Below are positions 33,412 to 41,651 of a stretch of DNA of 48,151 bases, one piece after another. Numbering within the stretch: the first letter of the stretch is position 1; every line of letters starts with the position of its first letter. A program made the position numbers and the translations under genes. This DNA comes from Actinomycetota bacterium. GTDB taxonomy: Bacteria; Actinomycetota; Actinomycetes; S36-B12. A model generated the notes under the pieces. The model had not been told where the DNA came from and ran no database searches. It was given only the letters and a program-made list of their open reading frames with translations. The stretch is taken from contig JAQCEO010000008.1 of the NCBI GenBank assembly GCA_027729805.1, positions 1 to 48,151 of the forward strand. The letters are read 5' to 3'.

Positions 33412-34221
33412 ATGTTCGCGGACCAGCAGGTGACTTTGTACACGGCTGATGGACAACGGATTAGCGCGTCCCATACCGCGGGGCCGGGTGCCGGTGACCA
33501 ACTCGCGTTCGTGGTTGTGCACGGGTTCGCCGGCGGTTGGCGGCAGGAACGGGTCCAAAAAGTAGTATCCGGACTGCGGGGATTCGGCGGTGTCATTGCA
33601 CTCGATATGCGAGGACACGGTCGATCCGGTGGTCAGTCCACACTGGGGATGGACGAAGTCCTTGACGTTGCCGCCGCTGTCACTTGGGCGCGGGATCTGG
33701 GTTATCAGCAGGTCGTATCCGTGGGTTTCTCGATGGGTGGATCGGTGGTGGTGCGCGAAGCAGCGCTGAACCGCCAGACGAGGGCACAGGTCGATGCGGT
33801 AGTGAGTGTTAGCGGCACCGCGTTCTGGTACTACCGAGGCACACCGATGATGCGCCTCGTGCATCGACTTGTTGAGACGCAACCTGGCCGAGCTGCAATG
33901 CACGCTCGTGGTGTGCGGATAGGTGCCACCCCATGGCCAACTCCACCACCGCTCGCTCCCGTTGAAGCAGCTGCTGAGTTGGGTGGGGTCCCGCTGCTCG
34001 TTGTCCACGGAACCGTCGATCGCTACTTTCCGGTTGAGCATGCGCATGCGCTGTATCGCGCGGCTATTGACGGCGGAAGTGCACAATCTGAGGAATGGAT
34101 AATTGATGGCTTCGGTCACGCTGAGTCAGCAATAGATCTCCAAACGATCGAGGACATCGGGCGATGGGCGGTCAAGCGTTGCGAGAGCGACCAGCGCTCG
34201 ATTCGAGGTGATGAAGCGTGA
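33412..34221 (+). CDS. Alpha/beta hydrolase
   Basis: This 269-residue hydrolase has HG at VVVHGFAGGW, nucleophile Ser in VGFSMGGS, Asp in VHGTVDRYFP and His in GFGHAES. The ester or amide substrate is unknown. It runs divergently from glnR with only 32 bases between starts. It ends in a GTGA overlap with the thioredoxin-like gene, so both are probably translated together. A gene of this type next to glnR/mshD is common in actinobacteria. Confidence 0.88.
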   Translation: MFADQQVTLYTADGQRISASHTAGPGAGDQLAFVVVHGFAGGWRQERVQKVVSGLRGFGGVIALDMRGHGRSGGQSTLGMDEVLDVAAAVTWARDLGYQQVVSVGFSMGGSVVVREAALNRQTRAQVDAVVSVSGTAFWYYRGTPMMRLVHRLVETQPGRAAMHARGVRIGATPWPTPPPLAPVEAAAELGGVPLLVVHGTVDRYFPVEHAHALYRAAIDGGSAQSEEWIIDGFGHAESAIDLQTIEDIGRWAVKRCESDQRSIRGDEA

Positions 34222-34652
34222 ATGGCATTATTATCGTGATTGCAATTCTGATTTTCGCGACCGCATTCGGCCTGTGGTACCGCACAAATAACGGCCGCAT
34301 GCAAACCGTCGCTATTCATACTGCCGGGGCTGCTGAGCACGGTGGTGAAATCCTTGACGCGCGGACCATTGGGGTAGACCTCGGCGCACGCGCCACCCTC
34401 GTGCAGTTTTCATCGGCTTTTTGCCAGCCCTGCCGAGCCACTCGGCAAATTCTGGACGAAGTAAGTGGCATGGTCGACGGAGTTGTGCACGTCGATATCG
34501 ATGCAGAAGCCAATCTGGATTTGGTGCGTGCGCTCGATATCAGGCGCACCCCCACGGTTTTGGTGCTCGATAAGGCGGGGCGCATTCGGGGGCGAGCAAG
34601 TGGCTTACCGCGAAAGGTCGATGTGATCGCGGCCCTGGGCGACCTCGACTAG
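34218..34652 (+). CDS. Membrane-anchored thioredoxin-like protein
   Basis: The 144-residue protein has an N-terminal transmembrane helix (IIIVIAILIFATAFGLWY) and a thioredoxin fold with active site SSAFCQPCRATR (Cys69, Cys72) and the cis-Pro in RRTPTVLV. It is likely a thiol-disulfide exchange protein on the outer membrane face or facing the cytoplasm; topology is not certain. GTG start overlaps the hydrolase stop. A DUF4395 gene follows, a common partner of such proteins in actinobacteria. Confidence 0.88.
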   Translation: MNGIIIVIAILIFATAFGLWYRTNNGRMQTVAIHTAGAAEHGGEILDARTIGVDLGARATLVQFSSAFCQPCRATRQILDEVSGMVDGVVHVDIDAEANLDLVRALDIRRTPTVLVLDKAGRIRGRASGLPRKVDVIAALGDLD

Positions 34653-34736
34653 CCTGCGAAACATTTGCAATTAGCCCGTGGATATAAGTACTGAAGGCGG
34701 CGTGGGACCTGCTGAACAGCCTTTTATCGTTAGAAC

Positions 34737-35192
34737 ATGACGACCGCAACCGAAGTCTGTACCCGGGTGTCCATTGATCCCAGGGGGCCAAGGTTCGGGG
34801 GAGCCATCACCACCGTGGTGCTGGCCATCGCACTGTTCACCATGGGTACCGCGGTTGGCACGGCAGTGCTTACCTGGCAAACAATCGTATTTGGCCTCGG
34901 CGCCTTCGTTGGGTTATGGGCCCAGCCCTATGGCTGGGTTTTCCGGACCTTCATCTCGCCCCGGATCCCGGTTCCGGCCGCGCTAGAGGAGGCGGCCCCG
35001 CCAAGATTTGCGCAACTAGTTGGGTTTTGTTTCTTGGCCATCGCGCTAGCCGCAATTTTGCTCGGCGGTACCTTGATCGCGACCATCGCGGTCGCCTTCG
35101 CGCTGGCGGCGGCCTTCTTAAATGCGGCTTTCAACTTCTGTTTGGGCTGTGAAGTATTTCTGCTATTTAAGCGCCTGGTGCGGTCCGGCTGA
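34737..35192 (+). CDS. DUF4395 membrane protein
   Basis: This 151-residue integral membrane protein has about four hydrophobic helices. The family pattern is visible: VSIDPRGPRFGGAITTVVLA at the start, PYGWVFRTFISPRI in the middle and AAFNFCLGCEVFLLFKRL at the end, with the C-x2-C-like LGCE. DUF4395 proteins often sit beside thioredoxin-like and DsrE/sulfur-relay genes, as here, and may handle thiol or sulfur traffic at the membrane. Function is unproven. Confidence 0.87.
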   Translation: MTTATEVCTRVSIDPRGPRFGGAITTVVLAIALFTMGTAVGTAVLTWQTIVFGLGAFVGLWAQPYGWVFRTFISPRIPVPAALEEAAPPRFAQLVGFCFLAIALAAILLGGTLIATIAVAFALAAAFLNAAFNFCLGCEVFLLFKRLVRSG

Positions 35193-35193
35193 G

Positions 35194-35568
35194 TTAGTAG
35201 GTGAGTGCCTGGACCCCGGGCTGGATGGCTTCCTCTACGAACACGGCCGCGCCAGCGATGCGGATTCCGGGAATCACATCGACAGCCTCAATGCCGCGTC
35301 GCTGTGCGCACTGAGTACAAACGGTGACCGTACCCGCAGCCAGAATGCCGGCGAGTAGATCCGATAGCGGTGCAGCGTGTTCAAGGACGAAGTCCTCAGC
35401 GCGCCCGGGCAAGGCGAACCAAGCGGCCTCACCGGTTAGCCAAAGCCCGACTCCGACACCGGAGGCAGCGGCCATCGCGGCAACGGTGAAGCCCTGGGAG
35501 CAGCGCTCGGGTGCATCAGCGCCGACCATCACTTTGACCAGTAAGCGACGAGGTTCAGATCCACTCAT
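35194..35568 (-). CDS. DsrE-family protein
   Basis: I start it at ATG 35568, giving 124 residues. The fold markers are RRLLVKVMVGADAPERCSQGF, VGLWLTGEAAWFALPG and a Cys pair in TVTVCTQCAQRRGI. DsrE-type proteins pass sulfur or bind small ligands. It converges on the DUF4395 gene (one base between stop codons). Its start faces a small membrane-protein gene on the other strand, 19 bases away. Confidence 0.82.
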   Translation of the reverse strand: MSGSEPRRLLVKVMVGADAPERCSQGFTVAAMAAASGVGVGLWLTGEAAWFALPGRAEDFVLEHAAPLSDLLAGILAAGTVTVCTQCAQRRGIEAVDVIPGIRIAGAAVFVEEAIQPGVQALTY

Positions 35569-35587
35569 AGGGAGTAGACTGCTGCAT

Positions 35588-35701
35588 ATGTTCGACGCTT
35601 TGATAGCCACCCTCCTAATCGGTGTCACCTTGCTACTGGCCGGCGGCTGCCTTTATCTCGTTTATCGCTTGGTCGATGCACCCGTGACAGGCGGTGAGTG
35701 A
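35588..35701 (+). CDS. Small membrane protein (37 residues)
   Basis: ATG 35588 opens MFDALIATLLIGVTLLLAGG and continues CLYLVYRLVDAPVTGGE. It is one transmembrane helix with a short tail. Its stop lies three bases before the nitrobindin start, and the reading is protein-like, so it is probably real. Small ORFs like this are common before nitrobindin/FABP genes in actinobacteria. Role unknown. Confidence 0.6.
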   Translation: MFDALIATLLIGVTLLLAGGCLYLVYRLVDAPVTGGE

Positions 35702-35704
35702 GTC

Positions 35705-36253
35705 GTGGGCATTACCGCGGTCGGGGTACTCCCGAAGGAGTTGCTACCGCTTTCTTGGTTGGTTGGACATTGGGTTGGGGTTGGCACCGGGCATTACCCA
35801 ACGATTGAGGATTTCCGGTTCGGGCAAGAAGTTTCATTTGTCTGTGACGGGCGACCATTTCTTGCCTACTGGTCGCGCAGTTGGTTACTTGACGATGACG
35901 GCAACCGCGTCCGTCCGCTGGGTACTGAAACTGGATTTTGGCGCCCCCGCCCGGATAACCACCTAGAGGTTCAACTTGCACACCCGACCGGTTACGCCGA
36001 AGTTTGGTACGGGCAAATTGAGGTTACCGGGATCGAGGATGCGGTCATCACTGGAGCGCGCGCGGAACTTCGCACAGATGTCGTAGCCCGCACCGAAAGC
36101 GCCAAGGAGTACACCGACGGTCATCGGCTCTATGGTTTAGTTGATGAGAGGCTGCTCTGGACCTTCGACATGGCTGCGATGGGTCAGCAGATGACTAATC
36201 ACCTCGCGGCTACCCTTACTCAAATTGTGGAGGGAGACCAAAGTGGCGAGTGA
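35705..36253 (+). CDS. Nitrobindin/FABP-like heme-binding protein
   Basis: The 182-residue beta-barrel protein carries the nitrobindin signature: LSWLVGHWVGVGTGHYPTI, then FGQEVSF, GTETGFWR, and a C-terminal NHLAATL whose His should coordinate heme. Mycobacterial Rv2717c is the same family; these ferric hemoproteins bind NO and isomerise peroxynitrite. GTG start. The Fur-family gene starts inside its last codons, which points to shared iron- or stress-linked expression. Confidence 0.9.
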   Translation: MGITAVGVLPKELLPLSWLVGHWVGVGTGHYPTIEDFRFGQEVSFVCDGRPFLAYWSRSWLLDDDGNRVRPLGTETGFWRPRPDNHLEVQLAHPTGYAEVWYGQIEVTGIEDAVITGARAELRTDVVARTESAKEYTDGHRLYGLVDERLLWTFDMAAMGQQMTNHLAATLTQIVEGDQSGE

Positions 36254-36692
36254 GGATTGGGATAGGCGACTGCACGAGCACGGTTTTCGTATAACTCCGC
36301 AACGCCAACTTGTACTTGAGGCTGTCGAGCGGTTGCAACATGGAACCCCCGAGACCATTTTGGTGGAAGTCCAGCGCACCGCGACGGGGGTGAACCTCTC
36401 CACGGTGTACCGCACCCTCGAGGTTCTTGAAAGTGTCGGCCTCGTTACCCACTCCCATATTGGGCACGGGGCCCCGACCTATCACGCGGTCGATGAAGAA
36501 CTCCACATCCATTTGGTCTGTGATCGTTGTTCCTCGGTCATGAGCGTCCCGGCTGGCGTCGCATCTACTTTTGTTGACCGCCTGAACGCGGACCAAGGCT
36601 TCACGACGGATATTTCACATATGGCCATCCACGGATATTGCTCAAAATGTGAGGGCAACTTGGGCGAGGACTTAACGGACGACGAATTGTGA
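36243..36692 (+). CDS. Fur-family metalloregulator
   Basis: I choose GTG 36243, with GGAGGGAG seven bases upstream, giving 149 residues. The winged helix reads GFRITPQRQLVLEAVE and VNLSTVYRTLEVL. The dimer domain has metal ligands HIHLVCDRC and, at the C-terminus, GYCSKCEGN (two CxxC pairs for structural zinc). Whether it senses Fe, Zn or Mn cannot be told. It overlaps nitrobindin upstream and YgfZ downstream (GTGA), so the three genes form an operon; the heme and Fe-S proteins suggest iron. Confidence 0.92.
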   Translation: MASEDWDRRLHEHGFRITPQRQLVLEAVERLQHGTPETILVEVQRTATGVNLSTVYRTLEVLESVGLVTHSHIGHGAPTYHAVDEELHIHLVCDRCSSVMSVPAGVASTFVDRLNADQGFTTDISHMAIHGYCSKCEGNLGEDLTDDEL

Positions 36693-37666
36693 CGTCTTTG
36701 GACTTACCGCTTGCGGTAGCCGGGCCCGCTGGATCCGTTGACGGGTCAATTGCTTGGCATTTTGGGGATCCGCACCGCGAACAGCGGTTTCTCGCTGACG
36801 GCCTGAGTGTCGTGGATATTTCTAATCGCGGGGTGGTCACAGTTACGGGCCCAGACCGGCTCACGTGGCTGCACACCTTGACAACCCAGCATCTAGAGAA
36901 TCTGCAGCCGAATGAGTCTGCCTTGGTATTGATACTGAGCCCGCACGGTCATGTGGAACATGAACTGCACCTTGTTGACGACGGTGAAACCACCTGGCTA
37001 ATTGTTGAGCCCGGCACGGCCGATGCCTTGGAAAAGTATCTGTTATCGATGCAGTTCATGTTGCGCGTGACAATTTCCAATGTCACTTCGAGGTTCGCGG
37101 TGGTTTGGGAGTCAATCTCAACAATTGACGCGGACTACCCGACCTGGTTGGTGCCCGAACCTTTTGCGAGCAGAGGTTTTCGCGGACGCGAGGTGATACT
37201 GCCGCGAGGAGAGTTAACCGCGCGACTTACTAGCGCCCCCGAGCTCAGCGGTAGTTGGGCCCTGGAAGCGCTAAGGGTTGCGGCCTCGATGCCGCGGCTG
37301 GGGTTCGAAACTGACCACAAGACCTTGCCGCACGAGGTGGGTTGGATTGGCTCGGCGGTCCACCTGCAAAAAGGCTGCTACCGCGGCCAGGAGACCGTGG
37401 CCCGGGTGCAGAATCTGGGCAAGCCGCCTAGGCGACTGGTCCTTTTGCACCTAGACGGCTCACCGGAGATCCTCCCCGGCCACGCTGCGCGCGTATTTGC
37501 GGGCGATGACGAGGTGGGCTGGGTCGGTTCGGCTGCCCGCCACTACGAACTCGGCCCGGTAGCCACGGCGATTGTTAAGCGCAAGGTGCCCGTTGACGCT
37601 GTGCTGACAGTTCGAACAGATGAGGGCGATGTGGCCGCGGCCCAGGAAAATACTTTGACGATTTAG
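36689..37666 (+). CDS. YgfZ/GcvT-domain folate-binding protein
   Basis: The 325-residue protein has the GcvT-like aminomethyltransferase fold and the YgfZ signature KGCYRGQETVARVQNLG. YgfZ uses tetrahydrofolate to help repair or build Fe-S clusters. The Cys of KGC is present. GTG overlaps the Fur stop. The gene order nitrobindin, Fur, YgfZ, dtd is a known actinobacterial arrangement. Confidence 0.93.
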   Translation: MTSLDLPLAVAGPAGSVDGSIAWHFGDPHREQRFLADGLSVVDISNRGVVTVTGPDRLTWLHTLTTQHLENLQPNESALVLILSPHGHVEHELHLVDDGETTWLIVEPGTADALEKYLLSMQFMLRVTISNVTSRFAVVWESISTIDADYPTWLVPEPFASRGFRGREVILPRGELTARLTSAPELSGSWALEALRVAASMPRLGFETDHKTLPHEVGWIGSAVHLQKGCYRGQETVARVQNLGKPPRRLVLLHLDGSPEILPGHAARVFAGDDEVGWVGSAARHYELGPVATAIVKRKVPVDAVLTVRTDEGDVAAAQENTLTI

Positions 37667-37682
37667 GTTTAGATCTGAGCCG

Positions 37683-38162
37683 TTAGCCGTCAACTTCGAC
37701 GGTGATAGTGACCGGACCGTCGTTGACCAGCGACACTTGCATGTCGGCACCAAATCGACCGGTGGCGACTTCGACTCCGCGCTCGCGGAGGGTTAGAACG
37801 ACGGCGTCAACGAGTGGCTCCGCCACCGGCCCAGGCGCAGCCTGATCCCAGGTCGGCCGGCGGCCTTTCTTGGTCTCCGCATATAAAGTGAATTGGCTGA
37901 TGACGAGCACCGGGAGATTTAGATCCGCAGCGGAGAGCTCGCGGCTGGCGTCATCTGAAAGCTCGACACCCACCTCCTTCGCGTGATCGTGTGAAAACAG
38001 CCGCATGTCATAGATCTTGTTTGCTAGTGCGGCTGCCGCCAGCACCGTGTCGGTATGGGTAACACCGACGAGGACAACGAGTCCTGGACCGGTGAATTCG
38101 CCCACTATCTCGCCGTCAATGCTGACTCTGCCACCTGCTGCACGTTGCACGACTGCCCTCAT
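37683..38162 (-). CDS. dtd: D-aminoacyl-tRNA deacylase
   Basis: I start it at ATG 38162 (159 residues). DTD removes D-amino acids and glycine wrongly attached to tRNA. Marks: MRAVVQRAAGGRVSIDG, SQFTLYAETKKGRRPTW and the cis-Gly-Pro motif in NDGPVTITVE, which reads the D-configuration. It converges on ygfZ and diverges from the asparaginase gene; the two starts are 26 bases apart. Confidence 0.95.
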   Translation of the reverse strand: MRAVVQRAAGGRVSIDGEIVGEFTGPGLVVLVGVTHTDTVLAAAALANKIYDMRLFSHDHAKEVGVELSDDASRELSAADLNLPVLVISQFTLYAETKKGRRPTWDQAAPGPVAEPLVDAVVLTLRERGVEVATGRFGADMQVSLVNDGPVTITVEVDG

Positions 38163-38188
38163 AGAGCCAAGCGTGCCATGATTCGTTG

Positions 38189-39151
38189 ATGGACTCGCAC
38201 CCGACCGATGCAGTAGTACTAGCGGAGGTAACCCGCAGTGGGTTTGTTGAGGGTGTGCACGTTGGCCACGCCGTAATTGTGAGCCCGCAAGGTGACATCG
38301 TCCAATCTTGGGGGGATCCAAATCGAGTTATCTTCCCGCGATCATCCAATAAGCCGGCGCAGGCGACGGCCATGGTCAATCTCGGGTTAGATCTACCGCC
38401 GCACCTGCTCGCGCTTTCTGCAGCCTCGCACAGTGGTGAACAGATGCATCTTGACGCGGTACGCGAAATCTTGGGGGGAGCGGGGCTCCCCGAAGCGGAT
38501 TTGCAGACTCCGCCTGACTTACCACTCGACGAGGTTGAGCGGGATTCATGGATTGTGGCTGGTCGAGGCGCAGTGCCGATTGCGATGAACTGTTCGGGCA
38601 AGCACGCATCCATGTTGGCGACTTGTGTAATTAATGGTTGGCCGATCAAGAACTATCGTGATCCTTCGCACCCGCTGCAACTTGAAATCGTCCGCGAGAT
38701 CGAGCGATGTGCGGGCGAGCCGATCAGCGCAACCGGGGTTGATGGCTGTGGTGCGCCGGTACTGGCAATCTCACTAGCCGGGTTGGCTCGGTCGGTATCC
38801 GTACTCGCCCAAGGCCAGGAGCAGTCCTCGGGTCGTCGGGTATTGGATGCGATGCGGGCGTGGCCCCAGCACGTGGGTGGCTCGCGGCGTGACGTCACCG
38901 AGTTCATGCGCGCGGTACCGGGCCTGGTCGCGAAGGATGGCGCCGAGGGGGTGTATGTCGGCGCGTTCTTAGATGGCCGCGCCTTTGCGGTCAAAATGGA
39001 AGACGGTGGCGATCGCGGGCGCACGGTGACGGTGGCTGCCCTGCTGACGCTCATGGGTTCAGATCCCCGGCCGCTGGCGCCACTGGCAACCTTGCCCCTG
39101 CTGGGGGGCGGGATGCCGGTCGGGCTGGTGTCCAGTGTTTTAGCCGGGTGA
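38189..39151 (+). CDS. Asparaginase (thermolabile/rhizobial type II family)
   Basis: The 320-residue protein belongs to the asparaginase family typified by the Rhizobium etli enzyme (not the E. coli AnsB fold). Visible are VEGVHVGHAVIVSPQGDI, NKPAQATAM, the SHSGEQMH segment, NCSGKHASMLATC and GVDGCGAPVLA with Ser-Lys and Cys groups thought to be catalytic/metal-binding in the family. ATG 38189 has no ribosome site, and TTG 38186 is in frame beside it. It frees ammonia from asparagine, a further link to nitrogen supply. Confidence 0.9.
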   Translation: MDSHPTDAVVLAEVTRSGFVEGVHVGHAVIVSPQGDIVQSWGDPNRVIFPRSSNKPAQATAMVNLGLDLPPHLLALSAASHSGEQMHLDAVREILGGAGLPEADLQTPPDLPLDEVERDSWIVAGRGAVPIAMNCSGKHASMLATCVINGWPIKNYRDPSHPLQLEIVREIERCAGEPISATGVDGCGAPVLAISLAGLARSVSVLAQGQEQSSGRRVLDAMRAWPQHVGGSRRDVTEFMRAVPGLVAKDGAEGVYVGAFLDGRAFAVKMEDGGDRGRTVTVAALLTLMGSDPRPLAPLATLPLLGGGMPVGLVSSVLAG

Positions 39152-39161
39152 CATAAGTCAC

Positions 39162-39197
39162 GCTAGCCACTGCTAGCACCTATGTTTGCAACTGCAA
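39162..39197. promoter_or_regulatory. Operator-like repeats before the XRE regulator
   Basis: Two copies of the palindrome GCTAGC (39162-39167, 39172-39177) are spaced by exactly ten bases, one DNA turn. Next comes TTGCAACTGCAA (39186-39197), a 5-2-5 palindrome. All lie within 60 bases before ATG 39221. Likely autoregulatory sites for the XRE protein. Confidence 0.5.
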
Positions 39198-39220
39198 GCA
39201 CCCGATGGCATACTGGATTT

Positions 39221-39595
39221 ATGGCAAGAATCGATGTGAGCGGGCTCGGCGGGTTCATCCGCGAGCAGCGCGACCAGGCGCAGATGTCCGTGCGCCAGTT
39301 GGCCAAGGCGGCGGAAGTTTCAAATCCGTACCTGAGCCAAGTCGAACGCGGTCTTCGCAAACCCAGCGCCGAAATCCTCGGCCGGATCGCGCATGGCCTG
39401 CGGATTTCCGCGGAGACCTTGTACGTACGGGCGGGCATTTTGGCGGAGCGGGAGGGGGATGAGGTCGTTACCACGGCCATCGCCTCGGACGCCACGCTCA
39501 CCGAACGGCAGCGAGCGACGCTGCTGCAGATTTACGCCGCATTTCAGTCTGAGAACAAGGCGCAGACAACAACACGAGAGGATGAGAAATCATGA
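39221..39595 (+). CDS. XRE-family HTH regulator
   Basis: I start it at ATG 39221 (124 residues); no ribosome site is seen, so the mRNA may be leaderless. The HTH lies at about residues 9-65: FIREQRDQAQMSVRQLAKAA, then VSNPYLSQVERGLRKPSAEIL. The C-terminal part is helical and polar. The order XRE, HbhA-like, DUF2516 matches Rv0474-Rv0475-Rv0476 of M. tuberculosis. Its stop overlaps the HbhA-like start (ATGA). Confidence 0.9.
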   Translation: MARIDVSGLGGFIREQRDQAQMSVRQLAKAAEVSNPYLSQVERGLRKPSAEILGRIAHGLRISAETLYVRAGILAEREGDEVVTTAIASDATLTERQRATLLQIYAAFQSENKAQTTTREDEKS

Positions 39596-39957
39596 CAAGC
39601 AAGGTGACCGCACCCACCAAGAAGGCCGCCGCTGCCGCGAGAGCCACCACCACCAAAGCAGCCGGTACGGCAAAGACCACCACGGCGAAGGTGGCTAACA
39701 CCGCTAAGGCGAGTTTGCCATTTGACCTGCCGAAGCTCGAATTGCCAAAGTTCGATCTGCCGAAGTTCAATTTGCCAAAGATTGATCTGCCAAAGATCGA
39801 TTTCCCGAAAGTTCAACTACCCAAAGTGGATCTGTTGAACCTCAATGTCAGTGCAATGATCAGCGGTGCTCGCACGCGGGTCGAAACCAGGACCACTGAT
39901 GTGCGCATCTCGGTAAATCACGGCGTGACTTTGCTACGTGAGGTAGTTGGTATCTAA
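39592..39957 (+). CDS. HbhA-like Lys/Ala-rich protein with LPKxD pentapeptide repeats
   Basis: The 121-residue protein opens with a Lys/Ala/Thr-rich, histone-like stretch (KVTAPTKKAAAAARATTTKA). Residues about 42-82 are nine pentapeptides of the form [LF]-P-[KF]-hydrophobic-[DENQ], such as LPKFD and LPKID. A short helix ends the protein. Position matches mycobacterial hbhA, whose Lys/Ala/Pro repeat is at the C-terminus and binds heparin and lipid. Here the basic part is N-terminal and the LPKxD repeat has no Coiled coil I can see, so the role may differ. Confidence 0.75.
   Translation: MTSKVTAPTKKAAAAARATTTKAAGTAKTTTAKVANTAKASLPFDLPKLELPKFDLPKFNLPKIDLPKIDFPKVQLPKVDLLNLNVSAMISGARTRVETRTTDVRISVNHGVTLLREVVGI
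39715..39837 (+). repeat. 15-bp tandem repeats coding LPKxD
   Basis: About eight to nine imperfect 15-base units of the type TTGCCAAAGTTCGAT / CTGCCGAAGTTCAAT run head to tail inside the HbhA-like gene. They alternate TTGCCAAAG and CTGCCGAAG at the DNA level, and third codon positions vary while the peptide stays constant, so the protein repeat seems to be under selection. Confidence 0.85.
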
Positions 39958-40115
39958 CGCTGATTGGAATTAGAGCAAGGATGGGCCCGTGCCAGTAGGG
40001 GCGGGCTGGAGATTGCGGGAGGGATCCCCCGTTCATGATTACCCTGATTGGTCCTCCAAAGCCCAGGGCAACGGCCGAATTGGCTATCTAACCGAACCGT
40101 TATAGCGTTAAGTCC

Positions 40116-40397
40116 ATGTTTGGAACCGTACAAGACCTCGTAATGCTTGCGCTTTGGGTGATAACCCTTGGGGTGAAGGCATTTGCATTCATCGACTGTC
40201 TGCGCCGCCGGCCCGAAGCCTTTCCCGCGGTCGGCCGCCAGACCAAAGTGCTTTGGCTGATTCTTACCGGCCTCGCGGCACTGACCGGCCTATTGCCGCA
40301 ACTAACGCTGTCGATTTTTGGCATCGCGGGAATTGTCATCGCTTTGATTTACCTTTTCGATATTCGCCCCCGCATCATCGACATCACCCGTCGCTAG
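40116..40397 (+). CDS. DUF2516 membrane protein
   Basis: This 93-residue protein has three hydrophobic helices (LVMLALWVITLGVKAFAFI; VLWLILTGLAALTGLL; FGIAGIVIALIYLFDI) with a basic patch DCLRRRPEAFPAVGRQTK after the first. It matches the DUF2516 family (Rv0476). A TATAG-like -10 lies about 15 bases before the ATG. It probably supports the cell-envelope function of its HbhA-like neighbour; unproven. Confidence 0.88.
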   Translation: MFGTVQDLVMLALWVITLGVKAFAFIDCLRRRPEAFPAVGRQTKVLWLILTGLAALTGLLPQLTLSIFGIAGIVIALIYLFDIRPRIIDITRR

Positions 40398-40400
40398 TTT

Positions 40401-40820
40401 GCGACGAGTGGCATTGAGGTAGTACGCGGGGACCTCACGAAAACCAAATGCGATGGGCTGGTCAATGCCGCGAACTCCGGGCTCCTAGGTGGTGGTGGGG
40501 TTGATGGCGCAATCCATCGCGCAGGCGGCCCTGGAATTATGCGTGAGTGCGAGGAGTTACGTGCCACGCATTACCCAGACGGGCTTCCGGCCGGTCGAGC
40601 TGTGGTAACGAATGCGGGTGCACTGCCGGCGAAGTGGGTGGTTCACACTGTCGGCCCAATGCTCTGGGAGCACGTCGGCGGCGGCGCCGACCTGTTGGCG
40701 GCATGCCACCTAAACGCCCTTGCGATCGCTGATCGGCTTGACGCGGCCTCGATCGCCTTTCCGGCCATCTAATGCGGGGTTTATGGCTGGTCAGATCACC
40801 AAGGTGCAGTTCGTACTCTT
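40401..40820 (+). pseudogene. Macro-domain (O-acetyl-ADP-ribose deacetylase-like) pseudogene
   Basis: Directly after the DUF2516 stop, the same frame reads IEVVRGDLTKTKCDGLVNAA, NSGLLGGGGVDGAIHRAGGP, RATHYPDGLPAGRAVVTNAG and VVHTVGPM, which are the core marks of an ADP-ribose-binding macro domain. No ATG or GTG begins it; the first ATG in frame (40539) is after the binding loops. After SIAFPAI a TAA (40770-40772) interrupts where the family has STGVYGW, and the following codons still read CGVYGW before a second stop. So both ends are lost. It could have been a YmdB-type deacetylase. Confidence 0.8.
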
Positions 40821-40854
40821 TAATTATGAGGCACTCGCAGCCTTCGAGGTTGCC

Positions 40855-41631
40855 CTACTTCTTGCCCTGGGCCGCCACCGCCGCGGCGGCAACGACAGCA
40901 GCTTCGGGGTCTAGGTACTCGCCACCGGGCACGATTGGTTTTAGGCTTTCGTCAAGTCGATAGACGAGCGGGATACCGGTTGGGATATTCAGCGCCGCGA
41001 TATCGTGATCGGAAATCCCATCAAGGTGCTTCACCAGGGCGCGCAGTGAGTTCCCGTGTGCCGCGACCAGTACTGTCATGCCCGCACGCAGGTGTTCAGC
41101 GACTATGACGTCTTGCCAATAAGGCATCAATCGATCAACCACATCGGCCAGGCATTCGGTTGCGGGCAGCGCCTCGGGGGATAGAGCGGCATATCGGGCA
41201 TCACCGGTTTGCGCCCACTTGTCATTAGCGTCAATTGGCGGTGGTGGGACGTCATAGGAACGGCGCCAAAGCTTGAACTGCTCTTCACCGTATTGCTCCA
41301 GGGTATCTTTCTTGTTCTTACCCTGAAGGGCACCATAGTGACGCTCGTTCAGGCGCCAATTTCGAGCGACCGGAATCCACAGGCGGTCGCAGGCCTCTAG
41401 TGCCAGTTGCGAAGTCTTGATGGCGCGCTGGAGCACCGAGGTATGAACGATGTCTGGGAGTAGCCCGGCCGCCGCCAGTAGTTCGCCACCGCGTGTTGCC
41501 TCGGCCCGACCTTTGTCGGTTAGATCGACATCAACCCAACCGGTAAAACGGTTCTCCGCATTCCAGACGCTTTCGCCGTGGCGGAGCAAGATCAAGGTGA
41601 ATGGCGCATTTTTCACGGGCGAAGTGCTCAT
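40855..41631 (-). CDS. gpmA: 2,3-bisphosphoglycerate-dependent phosphoglycerate mutase
   Basis: I start it at ATG 41631, giving 258 residues. Glycolytic dPGM interconverts 3- and 2-phosphoglycerate. The catalytic His is in [18 protein letters not shown], the acid in [11 protein letters not shown], the second His in [15 protein letters not shown]. In M. tuberculosis gpm1 (Rv0489) also lies in the mshA-YbjN-gpm-senX3 run. Confidence 0.96.
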   Translation of the reverse strand: MSTSPVKNAPFTLILLRHGESVWNAENRFTGWVDVDLTDKGRAEATRGGELLAAAGLLPDIVHTSVLQRAIKTSQLALEACDRLWIPVARNWRLNERHYGALQGKNKKDTLEQYGEEQFKLWRRSYDVPPPPIDANDKWAQTGDARYAALSPEALPATECLADVVDRLMPYWQDVIVAEHLRAGMTVLVAAHGNSLRALVKHLDGISDHDIAALNIPTGIPLVYRLDESLKPIVPGGEYLDPEAAVVAAAAVAAQGKK

Positions 41632-41651
41632 GGGTACATCCTGCCCGATGC

